Positions 8,594-16,225 of a stretch of DNA of 64,000 nucleotides are shown here, piece after piece. The notes beneath the pieces were generated by a model. The model ran no database searches and had not been told where the DNA came from. It was given only the letters and a program-made list of their open reading frames with translations. The translations under genes and the position numbers were made by a program. Source of the stretch: Gordonia sp. ABSL11-1 (GTDB taxonomy: Bacteria; Actinomycetota; Actinomycetes; Mycobacteriales; Mycobacteriaceae); assembly GCF_030315685.1 (NCBI RefSeq), contig NZ_JASXSI010000013.1:1-64000 (forward strand), given 5' to 3'. Every line of letters starts with the position of its first letter. Position 1 is the stretch's first letter.

Positions 8594-9130
8594 TCAGTCT
8601 TCCAGATGTGCGGATTTGACTGTGCGGATAAGCGACGACAGTTCCGCGGCTTGCTCGGAAGCCGTTGTGCCAGTGCATTGGACCAAGTAGACGACGTTCG
8701 AACGCTGGTAGAGAACGTACTTGGTCACTGTGAAGAGCCAGCCCACATTGTCGTCGACGAACGAGCCTGCCTGGATGGTGCTTCCATCATTCAGCCCCGA
8801 GATCGGGTATCTGTCGGCTTGCTGCTCAGTCCAGCCAGGTAACAGGCGAGCCTCGTGGAACGCCTCGTCGAGGCAATCGTTGACATCAATGCCGCAGTCG
8901 ACGACAAACCTGGTCACCGCCACGAACACGTTGTCCCTGAACGCCTGTGTCGTTGACGGGTCGGCCAGTGCTAGTCGCAAGTAGCCGGATTCGCGGTGGT
9001 CACCGTCCTCATGCCACCCCAGCAGATCCAAGTCGAGCCGTATCCGCCCCGGGATGGTCCGAGGATCAACGACGCGCGCCATCGAAACCGACATCAGGCG
9101 CACGCGTTCGTAAATTCCGAACTCGCTCAA
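8594..9130 (-). CDS. LpqN/LpqT-like protein without signal peptide, ESX cassette
   Basis: 178 aa if translation starts at TTG 9130, which shares bases with the upstream stop (TTGA overlap, stop 9127-9129); GTG and ATG starts lie 9-12 codons further in. Features such as 'VAVTRFVVDCGIDVND', 'EARLLPGW' and 'YLVQCTGTT' followed by a terminal helix resemble the LpqN/LpqT fold. Mycobacterial LpqN members are lipoproteins, but here no signal sequence is present. Tight coupling to the effector gene suggests a chaperone or immunity partner acting in the cytosol. Family call moderate, role inferred. Confidence 0.55.
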   Translation of the reverse strand: MSEFGIYERVRLMSVSMARVVDPRTIPGRIRLDLDLLGWHEDGDHRESGYLRLALADPSTTQAFRDNVFVAVTRFVVDCGIDVNDCLDEAFHEARLLPGWTEQQADRYPISGLNDGSTIQAGSFVDDNVGWLFTVTKYVLYQRSNVVYLVQCTGTTASEQAAELSSLIRTVKSAHLED

Positions 9131-10422
9131 TCGAGGAGTCCTCCCATCTGCTTGCCGAGGCGGCCACCTAGGAGGCCGCCGGCCAAGCCGCCGATTACTG
9201 CACCAGCTGCGACGCCGACGGGTCCCCCGTAGACACCCACCATCGCACCGTACTCTGCACCCGCCCACGCCCCGGCAACGGCGCCAGTGCCGGCTCCGGC
9301 CGCTTCAGGAACCGTTTCGGTTCCTTCCTTGACCTGGTGGTAGCCGTCATAGGCCTCGTACGCGATGGCGGCCGGGAGCGCAGCTTTTCCAATAACTCTC
9401 AGGGCTCCGCGGCCTGCTTCTGGTACAGCGTCAACGGGGCCGGCGCGGCTGCTCATCCGGGCTTCCACGTCCTTCGGATCGGGAAGCTTCGGGCTCTCCG
9501 GATTCACGCCCAGCGCCTCGTTGACGGACCCACGACTTGTGGATGAGGATCGGATGATGTCCTCAAGTGCCTGCTCACGAGTCATCTGATACTTGGTTGC
9601 TTTGCGTTCGATCAACTCGTCCATGGTCTTGTTGGGTTCGTCCCTGAATAACTCGGCAGCCAAGACTCTGTTCTCCATCAAGTCACGAGCCTTCGTCCGA
9701 ATCTCGTTCCGCAGTTCCATCGCTATTCGTGCGCGTTGATCGACTGGCAGATCGGATTTTGCAAGAGTTTCGTTGAGCGCCTTCAGGCGCTTCTCCGCCT
9801 CCGTGTAATAGTTCCGAGTCTCTGCCTCGGTCAGCGACCCGTCCGGGTACTCCGGCATGCCCAGTGACGCCATCCCGTACTTGCCGTGGTACGAACCATC
9901 GAAAACGCCGATCGGGAGGCCCTCGGGCTTGACCTCTCCATCGGCCGCCCGTATGGCTGCAGCCAGGGCATCGTCTGCCTCCTCCGCGTTGATCAGCAGT
10001 TGATTGACGAGCATTTGGAGCGCGGCACGATCCGCCTCTCGCTCCCCGGCGGCCTCGACCGTCAGCACGGTTTGCAGAATCGATCGGACAGTGCCGTCAT
10101 CCTCGATCGTGAACATCTTGGCTGCCGCCTCGGCGCGTAGGCGTTGGAGGTGATCCTTGATGGCCTGGACCTTCATGGCGGCAGCCTTTGCAGCCCGCCC
10201 GATCGCACCAATCGTGCCGCCGTGTTAGCTGAGATCTACTCTCGTTCGACCCACCGATCGCTGTGCGGCGGAGGCAGCATCGCCGTCCCAGGTCGAGAAG
10301 GTCGACAAGTTCTTCAGCTGCGTCGCCTGTGACTCGCAGTGATTCTCCTGCGCGGCACATATATTGAATACGGCCTCGATATCGCCGGCATTCCAGCGAT
10401 CGATGTCGTCGATCCCGATCAC
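9127..10422 (-). pseudogene. ESX-secreted effector-type protein interrupted by one in-frame TAA
   Basis: A single frame runs from ATG 10422 to the stop at 9127 (431 codons) except for TAA at 10227-10225, codon 66. Before it: a WXG100-like helical pair ('MIGIDDIDRWNAGDIEAVF', 'FSTWDGDAASAAQ', 'RTRVDLS'). After it the same helix simply continues ('HGGTIGAIGRAAKAAA', then 'MKVQAIKDHLQRLRAE'), as in intact ESX substrates. The remaining 349 codons hold no further stop, with a long helical middle and a C-terminal glycine-zipper segment (about residues 345-425) like membrane-active toxins. Possible explanations: recent nonsense mutation, sequencing error, read-through, or two proteins with restart at ATG 10176 (weak ribosome site). 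The ATG overlaps the stop of the upstream EspC-like gene (ATGA). Confidence 0.7.
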
Positions 10423-10754
10423 AGATTCAGATAATCCGTGGAACCAGACCCGCGAGCAGGAGCCCGGGCGATGCTATTGGCCGACGATGTGTCTTCCGTT
10501 TCGTATGTGATGGCGGACGCGGAGAACCTTGCCGAATGGTCTCCCAGTCGGGCTGTGACTGCAGTCGCGGACGTCCGGAGGGAGTCCAACTTCTCGCCCA
10601 GAGCCGCAGCGGATGCACCTACCCACCCCGACGCAGCTTCACCGAGTTGCTCGTGGCCGGACTCAAACACCCGGCTCGTATCGTCGTGCCAGCCGTTGAG
10701 CTGATGCGCACCGTACCGAAGGTCGGCCGGATCGACCTTTACATGTTCGCCCAA
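10419..10754 (-). CDS. EspC-like ESX secretion-associated protein (DUF2580 type)
   Basis: 111 aa from TTG 10754, preceded by an AGGGGGA ribosome site. The pattern 'VDPADLRYGAHQLNGW' followed by 'ASGWVGASAAALGEKLDSL' gives two helices around a central W-x-G, the hairpin of ESX-1 EspC/WXG100-like proteins. Such proteins are exported as partners of larger ESX substrates. The stop overlaps the ATG of the effector frame by 4 bases, so the two are translationally coupled. No ESX core secretion genes are in this window, so export must use a system encoded elsewhere. Confidence 0.7.
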   Translation of the reverse strand: MGEHVKVDPADLRYGAHQLNGWHDDTSRVFESGHEQLGEAASGWVGASAAALGEKLDSLRTSATAVTARLGDHSARFSASAITYETEDTSSANSIARAPARGSGSTDYLNL

Positions 10755-10921
10755 TGGGAATCCCCCTGTGACCCGAAGGGCAGGTGCCGTAGACCCTGCT
10801 GAATTGCGACGCTAGCATCGGCGGCGCGCTGCCGATTCTCATGATCGGGATGGGCTACGCGCAAAGGCGGCATCTCGGACAGCGAATCATTCGATCAGAC
10901 GACGATGGACGTATCGCCAGG

Positions 10922-12397
10922 TTACTCACCCGCCGCATCCCACACCAGCCCGCGCCCTCGAGCACTCGGCATCGCCTCGAGTACGTTTGCTTGCACGTCC
11001 TCAACCTCGTGGCCCAGCAGCACACCGTAGGCGACGGCCACGTTCGGCGTGCGTTGATGACCGGCAACACAGTGCAGCAGAACCGTTTTGCCCTCAGCGC
11101 GAAGTACGCGGACAGCATCTGCGGTGTCGGCGAGCACGAACGCGAGGTTCGGATTGTCGGCGGGGTCGTTCGAGTCCATGAGGCGCGACTCGACGACCTC
11201 GGTTGCACCGGCGAGGCAGGTCTGCTGTCGGCCGACCCGGCACATCGACACCACCGCGTCAGCAAGGTGATCGGCGGTGGCGTGGGTGCCCAGCAGGACG
11301 CCGTCGTCGTTCGGATGCGGGATGACTTCGGTGAAGGCGTGCTCGCGGTAGTCGACATTGTCGGTCGTCGGCCATCCCGTGCTGTCGGGTCGTCCGCCCC
11401 GGACCGTGAGGGTCGCGAGGGCGACGAGGTCGTGGGCATCGCTGGGCTGCGCTGCGTGTGGCCATCCGTGAACGGCTCGCCGCCACCGCCACGGCTCGGC
11501 GCTCGCACCCCAGCGTGCACCGAGCAGGCCACCGGCGATCGCCGCGACGGTGTCCGTGTCGTTGCCGATGCGGATCGCGGTGTCGAGGGAGTGCTGCAGG
11601 TGTAGACACTCGATGGACTCCGGGACCGGTGTCTGCTGGATCGCGGCGGCCGCGGCTTGCAGAGCCGTGACGGTGAAGCCGTTGGGTGTGAACGAGTTCG
11701 GGGCCCTGTCGTCTGTGTCGTCGAGCCATGCGGACCATCGATCGGCACGGTCGGCCGGGATCAGGTCGAGGCCGGCGCGGATGTCGATGCGTCCGTCGAG
11801 CACGGCGATCCGGATCGCCTCGCACCAGAGCACGCACGAGTTGCCGACGAGGTCATCCGCGTGTGTGAGTGAGGCGACGAGCCGTGCGACTGTGGCAAGG
11901 CGGTCGCGATCGTGGAGATGGGCCAATGCCACCGGTGCGGTGCGCATCAACGCACCGTTGCCCGCCGAGCGTGGGTGGGCGTCCGCGAAACGCTCCGATT
12001 CCTCGCGCATCACTCGGCCGGTGCCGCGCTCACCGACGTCGAGTCGACGGCGGGTGGCGCCCAGCACCGCGCGGGTCTGATTGCCGACATCGGGCGGGTT
12101 GCCGTCGTACCAGCGCAGGAAGTTCTCGGCGATCGCGTCGAGCGCGTCGTCGGAGGTGAGGTCGGCGCCTGTCGACGCGACCAGTGCGATGGCCATCGCC
12201 ATCGAGGTGTCGTCGCTCCACTCGCCCGGCTCGAAGTCGCCGAGACCGCCGCCGAGCATCTGCGGTGACTCGTCGGACGACAATCGGCGGGACTCGAACT
12301 CGTCGGGGACGCCGAGTGCGTCGCCCGCGGCGGTGGCGAGCAGAACGCCTGCGGCGCGGTCGAGTTGGGCGGTGGAGAGGTGGGGTGGTTGGGGCAA
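10922..12397 (-). CDS. ADP-ribosylglycohydrolase fused to a tyrosine-phosphatase-like domain
   Basis: About 491 aa from TTG 12397 (GAAAGG upstream); an ATG at 12490 would add 31 residues encoded by an intergenic repeat and is disfavoured. Domain 1 (about 10-330) is an ADP-ribosylglycohydrolase: 'GDALGVPDEFE', 'EWSDDTSMAMA' and 'GNDTDTVAAIAGGLLGA' are the metal-binding Asp motifs of the DraG/ARH family. Domain 2 (about 350-490) carries 'LLHCVAGHQRTPNVAVAYG', the HCx5R-type loop of protein tyrosine/dual-specificity phosphatases. The enzyme likely removes ADP-ribose from a protein or nucleic acid and dephosphorylates a linked product. Downstream of the VWA gene and facing NrtR at 13862. Confidence 0.85.
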   Translation of the reverse strand: MPQPPHLSTAQLDRAAGVLLATAAGDALGVPDEFESRRLSSDESPQMLGGGLGDFEPGEWSDDTSMAMAIALVASTGADLTSDDALDAIAENFLRWYDGNPPDVGNQTRAVLGATRRRLDVGERGTGRVMREESERFADAHPRSAGNGALMRTAPVALAHLHDRDRLATVARLVASLTHADDLVGNSCVLWCEAIRIAVLDGRIDIRAGLDLIPADRADRWSAWLDDTDDRAPNSFTPNGFTVTALQAAAAAIQQTPVPESIECLHLQHSLDTAIRIGNDTDTVAAIAGGLLGARWGASAEPWRWRRAVHGWPHAAQPSDAHDLVALATLTVRGGRPDSTGWPTTDNVDYREHAFTEVIPHPNDDGVLLGTHATADHLADAVVSMCRVGRQQTCLAGATEVVESRLMDSNDPADNPNLAFVLADTADAVRVLRAEGKTVLLHCVAGHQRTPNVAVAYGVLLGHEVEDVQANVLEAMPSARGRGLVWDAAGE

Positions 12398-12422
12398 GCG
12401 GGGGCCTTTCGATTGAGGGATG

Positions 12423-12500
12423 GTTTCGATACGCGTCGGGCTCGATTTCGATACGCGTCGGACTCGCTTCGCTCGCTCGTCGCTACTCAACCAGCGGAGG
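12423..12500. repeat. Intergenic repeat copy 1 (TTTCGATACGC...CCAGCGGAGG)
   Basis: Starts with two direct copies of a TTTCGATACGCGTCGG unit and ends with CGCTACTCAACCAGCGGAGG. A second, shorter copy with the same ends is at 57508-57557. Elements of this look are frequent between genes in Gordonia and neighbours. Here it supplies the stop codon and last residues of the VWA gene and lies in the spacer before the ADP-ribosylglycohydrolase. Confidence 0.6.
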
Positions 12501-13764
12501 GGCGGCGACCGCGCTTGCGGTTTCCGAGGTGGTAGGAGTCGCGGGTCGCCTTGGAGGCGTAGCCGGCACCGGCGAGGGGTGCCTGGGAGCCGAGATCCTC
12601 GATCATCTGGAGTTCCCGATCGATCATGGCCCGGTCCTCGGGGCTCGCGTACATCGCTGCGCTGCGCAGACGTTCGTGGGATGCGCGCAGTTGCGCCTGC
12701 CCGGCCGTCATGTCACCGGTCTCGTAGGCGTGCGATGCCTGCAGCTTCGCGGCCTGGCCCTCCTGATACAACCGTTCCGACTGCACTTTCGGGTCGGGCA
12801 CACGCTCATCCAACTCGTCGCCGGGGACGACGTTGACCGAGATCGGCAGGGAGACCGTGTGTTCGGTGATGGAGGCGGACTCGACGTAGCGCAGTTCCAG
12901 CGTCGCGATCTGGGTCAGCCCCAACGCAGCGAGGCCGTCGACTTCCATCCGCAGCAACAGCTTGCGCTCCTCGAGCGCGTACAGATCGCCGAGCTCGATC
13001 ATCACCTCACCATCGGCGGTCTGATGTGCCGGCAGGTCGTTGTACAGCGAGAGTTCCTGCACCTGAGGCACATACCGCACGGTCAGCGTCACCGCCTGCG
13101 CCGACTTGGACAGCAGACCCTCGACCTCACCGGCGATCGCTGCGCCGGCGGTGTCTGGGTCGTCGGCGAACACGTGATTGCCGTTGCCGGAGCGAGCAAT
13201 CACCGACAGCAGCGACTCGTCGTACCCGCGGCCATAGCCCAGGGTGGAGGTGATGATGCCGTCGGCCGCGGCCTTTGCAGTGCTGCTCGCGAACTCATCA
13301 TGATCCTGGATGCCGCCGTTCACATGGCCGTCGCTGATCACCAGGACGGTCCCGCCACGAATCCCGGCGGCCTTGGTGCTGCGTCGCAACTCCTGCAGTC
13401 CGCGGAGGTAGCCGGACGACAGGTCGGTGCTGCCGCCGGGCGTCACCGCGCGGATGGCGTCGATGGCGCGCTGCTTGTCGGCGAGCGGACACGCCGGGAC
13501 GGCCACCTGAGCGTCGTTGTCGAAGGTGACCACCCCGAACATGTCGGACGGGTCGAGCTGGGCGACCACCCCGGCCAGCGCCTTCTGCGCACCTTCGAGT
13601 GGGGGCCCGGACATGGAGCCGCTGCGGTCGAGCACGACCTGCAAGGCTGTGGGCGCGCGGTCGGTGTCGGGTCCGGCCGGAGCCTGGAGTTCGAGCAGGA
13701 CGGTCACCTCATCGGCCGACTCGTGGGCAACGACCTCGACATCGAGAGCGGCGGAGAGCTTCAT
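12487..13764 (-). CDS. VWA-domain protein
   Basis: 425 aa, ATG preceded by GGAGGAAGG. Residues about 40-210 form a von Willebrand A domain with an intact metal-ion site: 'VLDRSGSMSG' (DxSxS), a Thr in 'GGSTDLSSG' and Asp in 'VISDGHVNGG'. The remainder is a beta-rich stretch followed by a helical C-terminus. No signal peptide, so cytosolic. First gene of a minus-strand pair with the ADP-ribosylglycohydrolase fusion; the promoter faces the NrtR-like gene. The last few residues come from an intergenic repeat, so the native C-terminus may have been altered. Confidence 0.85.
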   Translation of the reverse strand: MKLSAALDVEVVAHESADEVTVLLELQAPAGPDTDRAPTALQVVLDRSGSMSGPPLEGAQKALAGVVAQLDPSDMFGVVTFDNDAQVAVPACPLADKQRAIDAIRAVTPGGSTDLSSGYLRGLQELRRSTKAAGIRGGTVLVISDGHVNGGIQDHDEFASSTAKAAADGIITSTLGYGRGYDESLLSVIARSGNGNHVFADDPDTAGAAIAGEVEGLLSKSAQAVTLTVRYVPQVQELSLYNDLPAHQTADGEVMIELGDLYALEERKLLLRMEVDGLAALGLTQIATLELRYVESASITEHTVSLPISVNVVPGDELDERVPDPKVQSERLYQEGQAAKLQASHAYETGDMTAGQAQLRASHERLRSAAMYASPEDRAMIDRELQMIEDLGSQAPLAGAGYASKATRDSYHLGNRKRGRRPSAG

Positions 13765-13858
13765 GGCATTTCCTTCCTCCCACCCGGCATCCGACCGAGG
13801 CGGTGACTTTTCGCGTTTTCGAGTTTACTACTTTGCGCAGACATTCGCATAGGGTCGA

Positions 13859-14581
13859 GTGGTGAGCGGTCGAGCCAACCCTCGTCTCAGTGATTTCCCG
13901 CGCCCGAGCGTGGCGGTCGACATCGCGGTGTTGACCGTCGTCGACCGCGAGCTGCAGGTCGTCGTCCAACGCACTCCGAACGGTGGCGCACCGGCGCTGC
14001 CAGGACGATTCGTCCGCGACCGCCACACCGTCAACGAGACGGTGCGCGAGGTCCTGGAACTCAAACTGGGGCTCTCGCCCGACCACGTCCGGCCGCATCT
14101 GCTCGCGGTCTTCAGTGATCCTGATCGAGATCCCCGTGGATGGACGATCTCGATCGCGCATGCGGTGGCTTTGCCGCCCGACGAGTTGTCGGACGTGGTC
14201 GGCGAGCTCGAGCCGGTGTCAGACGACGGGCGCCTGGCCTCTGGCGAGCGGCTGCTCTACGACCATGACGAGATCATTGCAGCGGCCACCGACAATCTGC
14301 GCGATCGCTACGAGGACCGTCCCGACCCGGACAATCTGCTGCATCAGCCGTACACACTGTCGGAGCTCCGCGAGCTGCACGAGGCGATCCTCGGCCGACG
14401 ACTCATGCGCGACTCCTTCAACCGACGGGTGCAACCGCTGCTCGCCGCCGCGATGGATGCCGAGGGCAAACCGGCGACCCGTGTCGGTGGCGGACGCCCC
14501 GCGCGGCTGTACTCCAAGGAGGCGCCGGCGACGGCGACGTTCGGGTGGCGGTTGCCGAGCGCGACCGATCCGATGGGCTGA
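13859..14581 (+). CDS. NrtR-like NUDIX-domain transcriptional regulator
   Basis: 240 aa; start at GTG 13859 or the adjacent GTG 13862. N-terminal NUDIX-like domain (about 12-150; 'VVVQRTPNGGAPALPGRFV') in which the catalytic NUDIX box is degraded ('VNETVREVLELKLGL' lacks the REx2EE core), then a winged helix (about 160-235, 'LSELRELHEAILGR' and 'RRVQPLL'). That is the build of NrtR, which binds ADP-ribose and regulates NAD and ADP-ribose genes. Its divergent neighbours are an ADP-ribosylglycohydrolase and a VWA gene, fitting control by their product. The 94-base spacer has an AT-rich core (GTTTACTAC, about 13824) that could hold the operator. Confidence 0.82.
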   Translation: MVSGRANPRLSDFPRPSVAVDIAVLTVVDRELQVVVQRTPNGGAPALPGRFVRDRHTVNETVREVLELKLGLSPDHVRPHLLAVFSDPDRDPRGWTISIAHAVALPPDELSDVVGELEPVSDDGRLASGERLLYDHDEIIAAATDNLRDRYEDRPDPDNLLHQPYTLSELRELHEAILGRRLMRDSFNRRVQPLLAAAMDAEGKPATRVGGGRPARLYSKEAPATATFGWRLPSATDPMG

Positions 14582-15003
14582 CGGCGAACGCGTGTGTCGG
14601 GCGACCAGCCGGCGGACATGACCAGCCGACTGTGGGTTTGCCGACCGATAACGACGAGTTCACCGGGACGACACTGCAGGTGACGGCGCCGACGGATGCT
14701 CTGTCTCGCCCGATTTCGGCGCGGTGAGAATTGTCACCGCTTCGGATGTGGCAGCAGTGCGTGACCGATACGTCCGATTCTGCGTGTTGCACGATCGAAA
14801 CATTTCTGTAACCGAAACCATTGTCTGCCAAGTGAAACCGACGTCCATCGGTGAGGGCTCGGCGCGCGCTGTGGCGAACGACATCGCCGCTCAGACGGAC
14901 CGAGGCTTCGATCCGAGGTCTTTGTCCGTTCACCTTCGGCTGCTTACGGTGTGGCCGCACACGGCTGGGTAAGGCTTCCCACACCTCATCGAGAAAGGGA
15001 GTA
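14582..15003. other. Non-coding spacer and leader before the poly-gamma-glutamate operon
   Basis: 422 bases without a convincing gene. It holds an inverted repeat GCGGTGA-GAATTG-TCACCGC (14721-14740), a less GC-rich stretch around 14785-14840 (ATTTCTGTAACCGAAACC) suitable for a promoter, and a small dyad GTGTG-GCCG-CACAC (about 14950). A GAGAAAGGGA ribosome site sits just before ATG 15004. A frame at 14724-14972 exists but has no ribosome site or coding character that I trust. Confidence 0.5.
14721..14740. promoter_or_regulatory. Inverted repeat, candidate operator or hairpin
   Basis: GCGGTGA and TCACCGC (7-base perfect arms) separated by GAATTG. Lies between the NrtR-like gene and the polymer operon. 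It could be the end of the former's transcript or a regulator site for the latter; no T-run follows. Confidence 0.4.
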
Positions 15004-16089
15004 ATGACGACCACGACGGGACGGTTGCAGAGTGCGCAGGACGAGAATCCGAGACGCGGTGTCATCGGTGATGACGACTCCCTGGCGATAGCGCAGATCG
15101 CCTCGCCGGTGACGGGCGGGGCTCGGCTCGCCGACCCCGATCCGCTGTGTGAATCAGTTGCGCGAGTGGCTGCTTCGGCTCTCGACGCCCCAGTCGCTTA
15201 CGTGTCCGTCGCCGGGTCCGGCAGCGAGATCCTTCCCGGAGCCGTCGACCGCGACGGGGCCCGGCCGTCGACGACCAGTGAGATCGATGGCGTCATATCC
15301 CGCGCCGAGCAGGAGCTGCGGACGAACGACGGGGTCGTCGTCGGGATGCTCTGTGTGGGTGATCGATGCGAACGTGATTGGGCGGACGAGGATTTCGCGC
15401 AACTGGCCGAGCTGTCCGAGCTTCTCGTGCTCCAGCTCGAACAGCAGTTCGCCGGGACCGTCGACATGCCGGCCCAGTCACAGGACGCGTCGCCGACCGA
15501 TGACCTCACCCTCCTTGCCGAGACCGTGACCTCTTTCGCCGATCTCGCCGAGCGCAGCGACGATCCGACCCTCCAGCGGTATGCGGCGACATCACGCCGA
15601 CGACTCGCAGCCGCGCTCGACGGCCGGACACCCGAGCGGGACCGCACCCGTGAGCGGCGCACATTCGACGTACACCACGCGGTCGGACGTGCGCTCCGCG
15701 AAGCGGCCTTCGTTACCGGTCACGAGAGTGTCGACAGCGACCTCGGAGACACCGCCGTGATGACCGACGGCGACCAGTTCGCCATCGAGCGGGCCGTGAC
15801 GCACCTCGTCAGCGCGGTACTCAATCACACCGAGACTGGTTCTCCCCATGTGAAATTGACCGCCGACGACGACCACTGCGTGCTGACGGTCACCTCGGCG
15901 ACATGCGCGATGCCCGCGGCCGAGGTGTCCCGCATCGTCGCCGACCTCGACGACACCACCGCAGGATCGTCGACCGCGACCCTCCGGCTGGCGCGAGGAG
16001 CGGTCATCGCATCCACCGACGCGGTCGGGGCGACGTCGGGACCGGCCGGGACCACCGTGACGACCCGGTGGGCGCTTGGCCGTGGGTGA
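15004..16089 (+). CDS. GAF-domain protein with degenerate kinase-like ATPase region
   Basis: 361 aa from ATG 15004 with AGAAAGGGA upstream. Residues about 35-155 look like a GAF sensor domain ('DPLCESVARVAASALDAPVA', then 'VVGMLCVGDRCERDWADED' and 'LAELSELLVLQLE'). After a helical linker (about 175-225) the last 130 residues follow a HATPase_c outline ('FAIERAVTHLVSAVLNHTE', 'GPAGTTVTTRWALG') but lack proper N and G boxes and there is no phospho-acceptor H-box, so kinase activity is unlikely. No membrane segment. First gene of the poly-gamma-glutamate operon; the following small gene overlaps its end by 8 bases. Probably a signal-input subunit. Confidence 0.65.
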   Translation: MTTTTGRLQSAQDENPRRGVIGDDDSLAIAQIASPVTGGARLADPDPLCESVARVAASALDAPVAYVSVAGSGSEILPGAVDRDGARPSTTSEIDGVISRAEQELRTNDGVVVGMLCVGDRCERDWADEDFAQLAELSELLVLQLEQQFAGTVDMPAQSQDASPTDDLTLLAETVTSFADLAERSDDPTLQRYAATSRRRLAAALDGRTPERDRTRERRTFDVHHAVGRALREAAFVTGHESVDSDLGDTAVMTDGDQFAIERAVTHLVSAVLNHTETGSPHVKLTADDDHCVLTVTSATCAMPAAEVSRIVADLDDTTAGSSTATLRLARGAVIASTDAVGATSGPAGTTVTTRWALGRG

Positions 16090-16225
16090 ACTGTCGTGGG
16101 TCGATCCTGCTGTTCGGGGTGCGATCGCGACAGCGGTCTTCGCTGCGGGGTTCGCCGCCGCACGACTTCGCTGGAAGCGGGGTGAGCGTGATGACGGCCA
16201 GGCGGGTGACTCGGGGCTGGACTGA
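16082..16225 (+). CDS. Small single-TM protein in the poly-gamma-glutamate operon
   Basis: 47 aa from GTG 16082: polar start 'GELSWVDPAVRG', one hydrophobic helix 'AIATAVFAAGFAAARL', then a basic 'RWKRGERDD' tail. It fills the otherwise empty 101 bases between the GAF gene (overlap 8) and the four-TM gene (overlap 35, different frame). The topology fits a small membrane subunit. Support is the helix-plus-basic-tail pattern and the compact overlaps; no homologue is recognised, so it may be spurious. Confidence 0.42.
   Translation: MGELSWVDPAVRGAIATAVFAAGFAAARLRWKRGERDDGQAGDSGLD

Noticed and set aside
12184-13806. Long plus-strand frame of 540 codons
   Set aside because: Antisense shadow of the VWA gene; Arg/Gly-rich composition and no ribosome site.
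14724-14972. Small ORF between NrtR and the polymer operon
   Set aside because: No ribosome site, no recognisable domain and codon use unlike neighbours; region better explained as promoter and leader.
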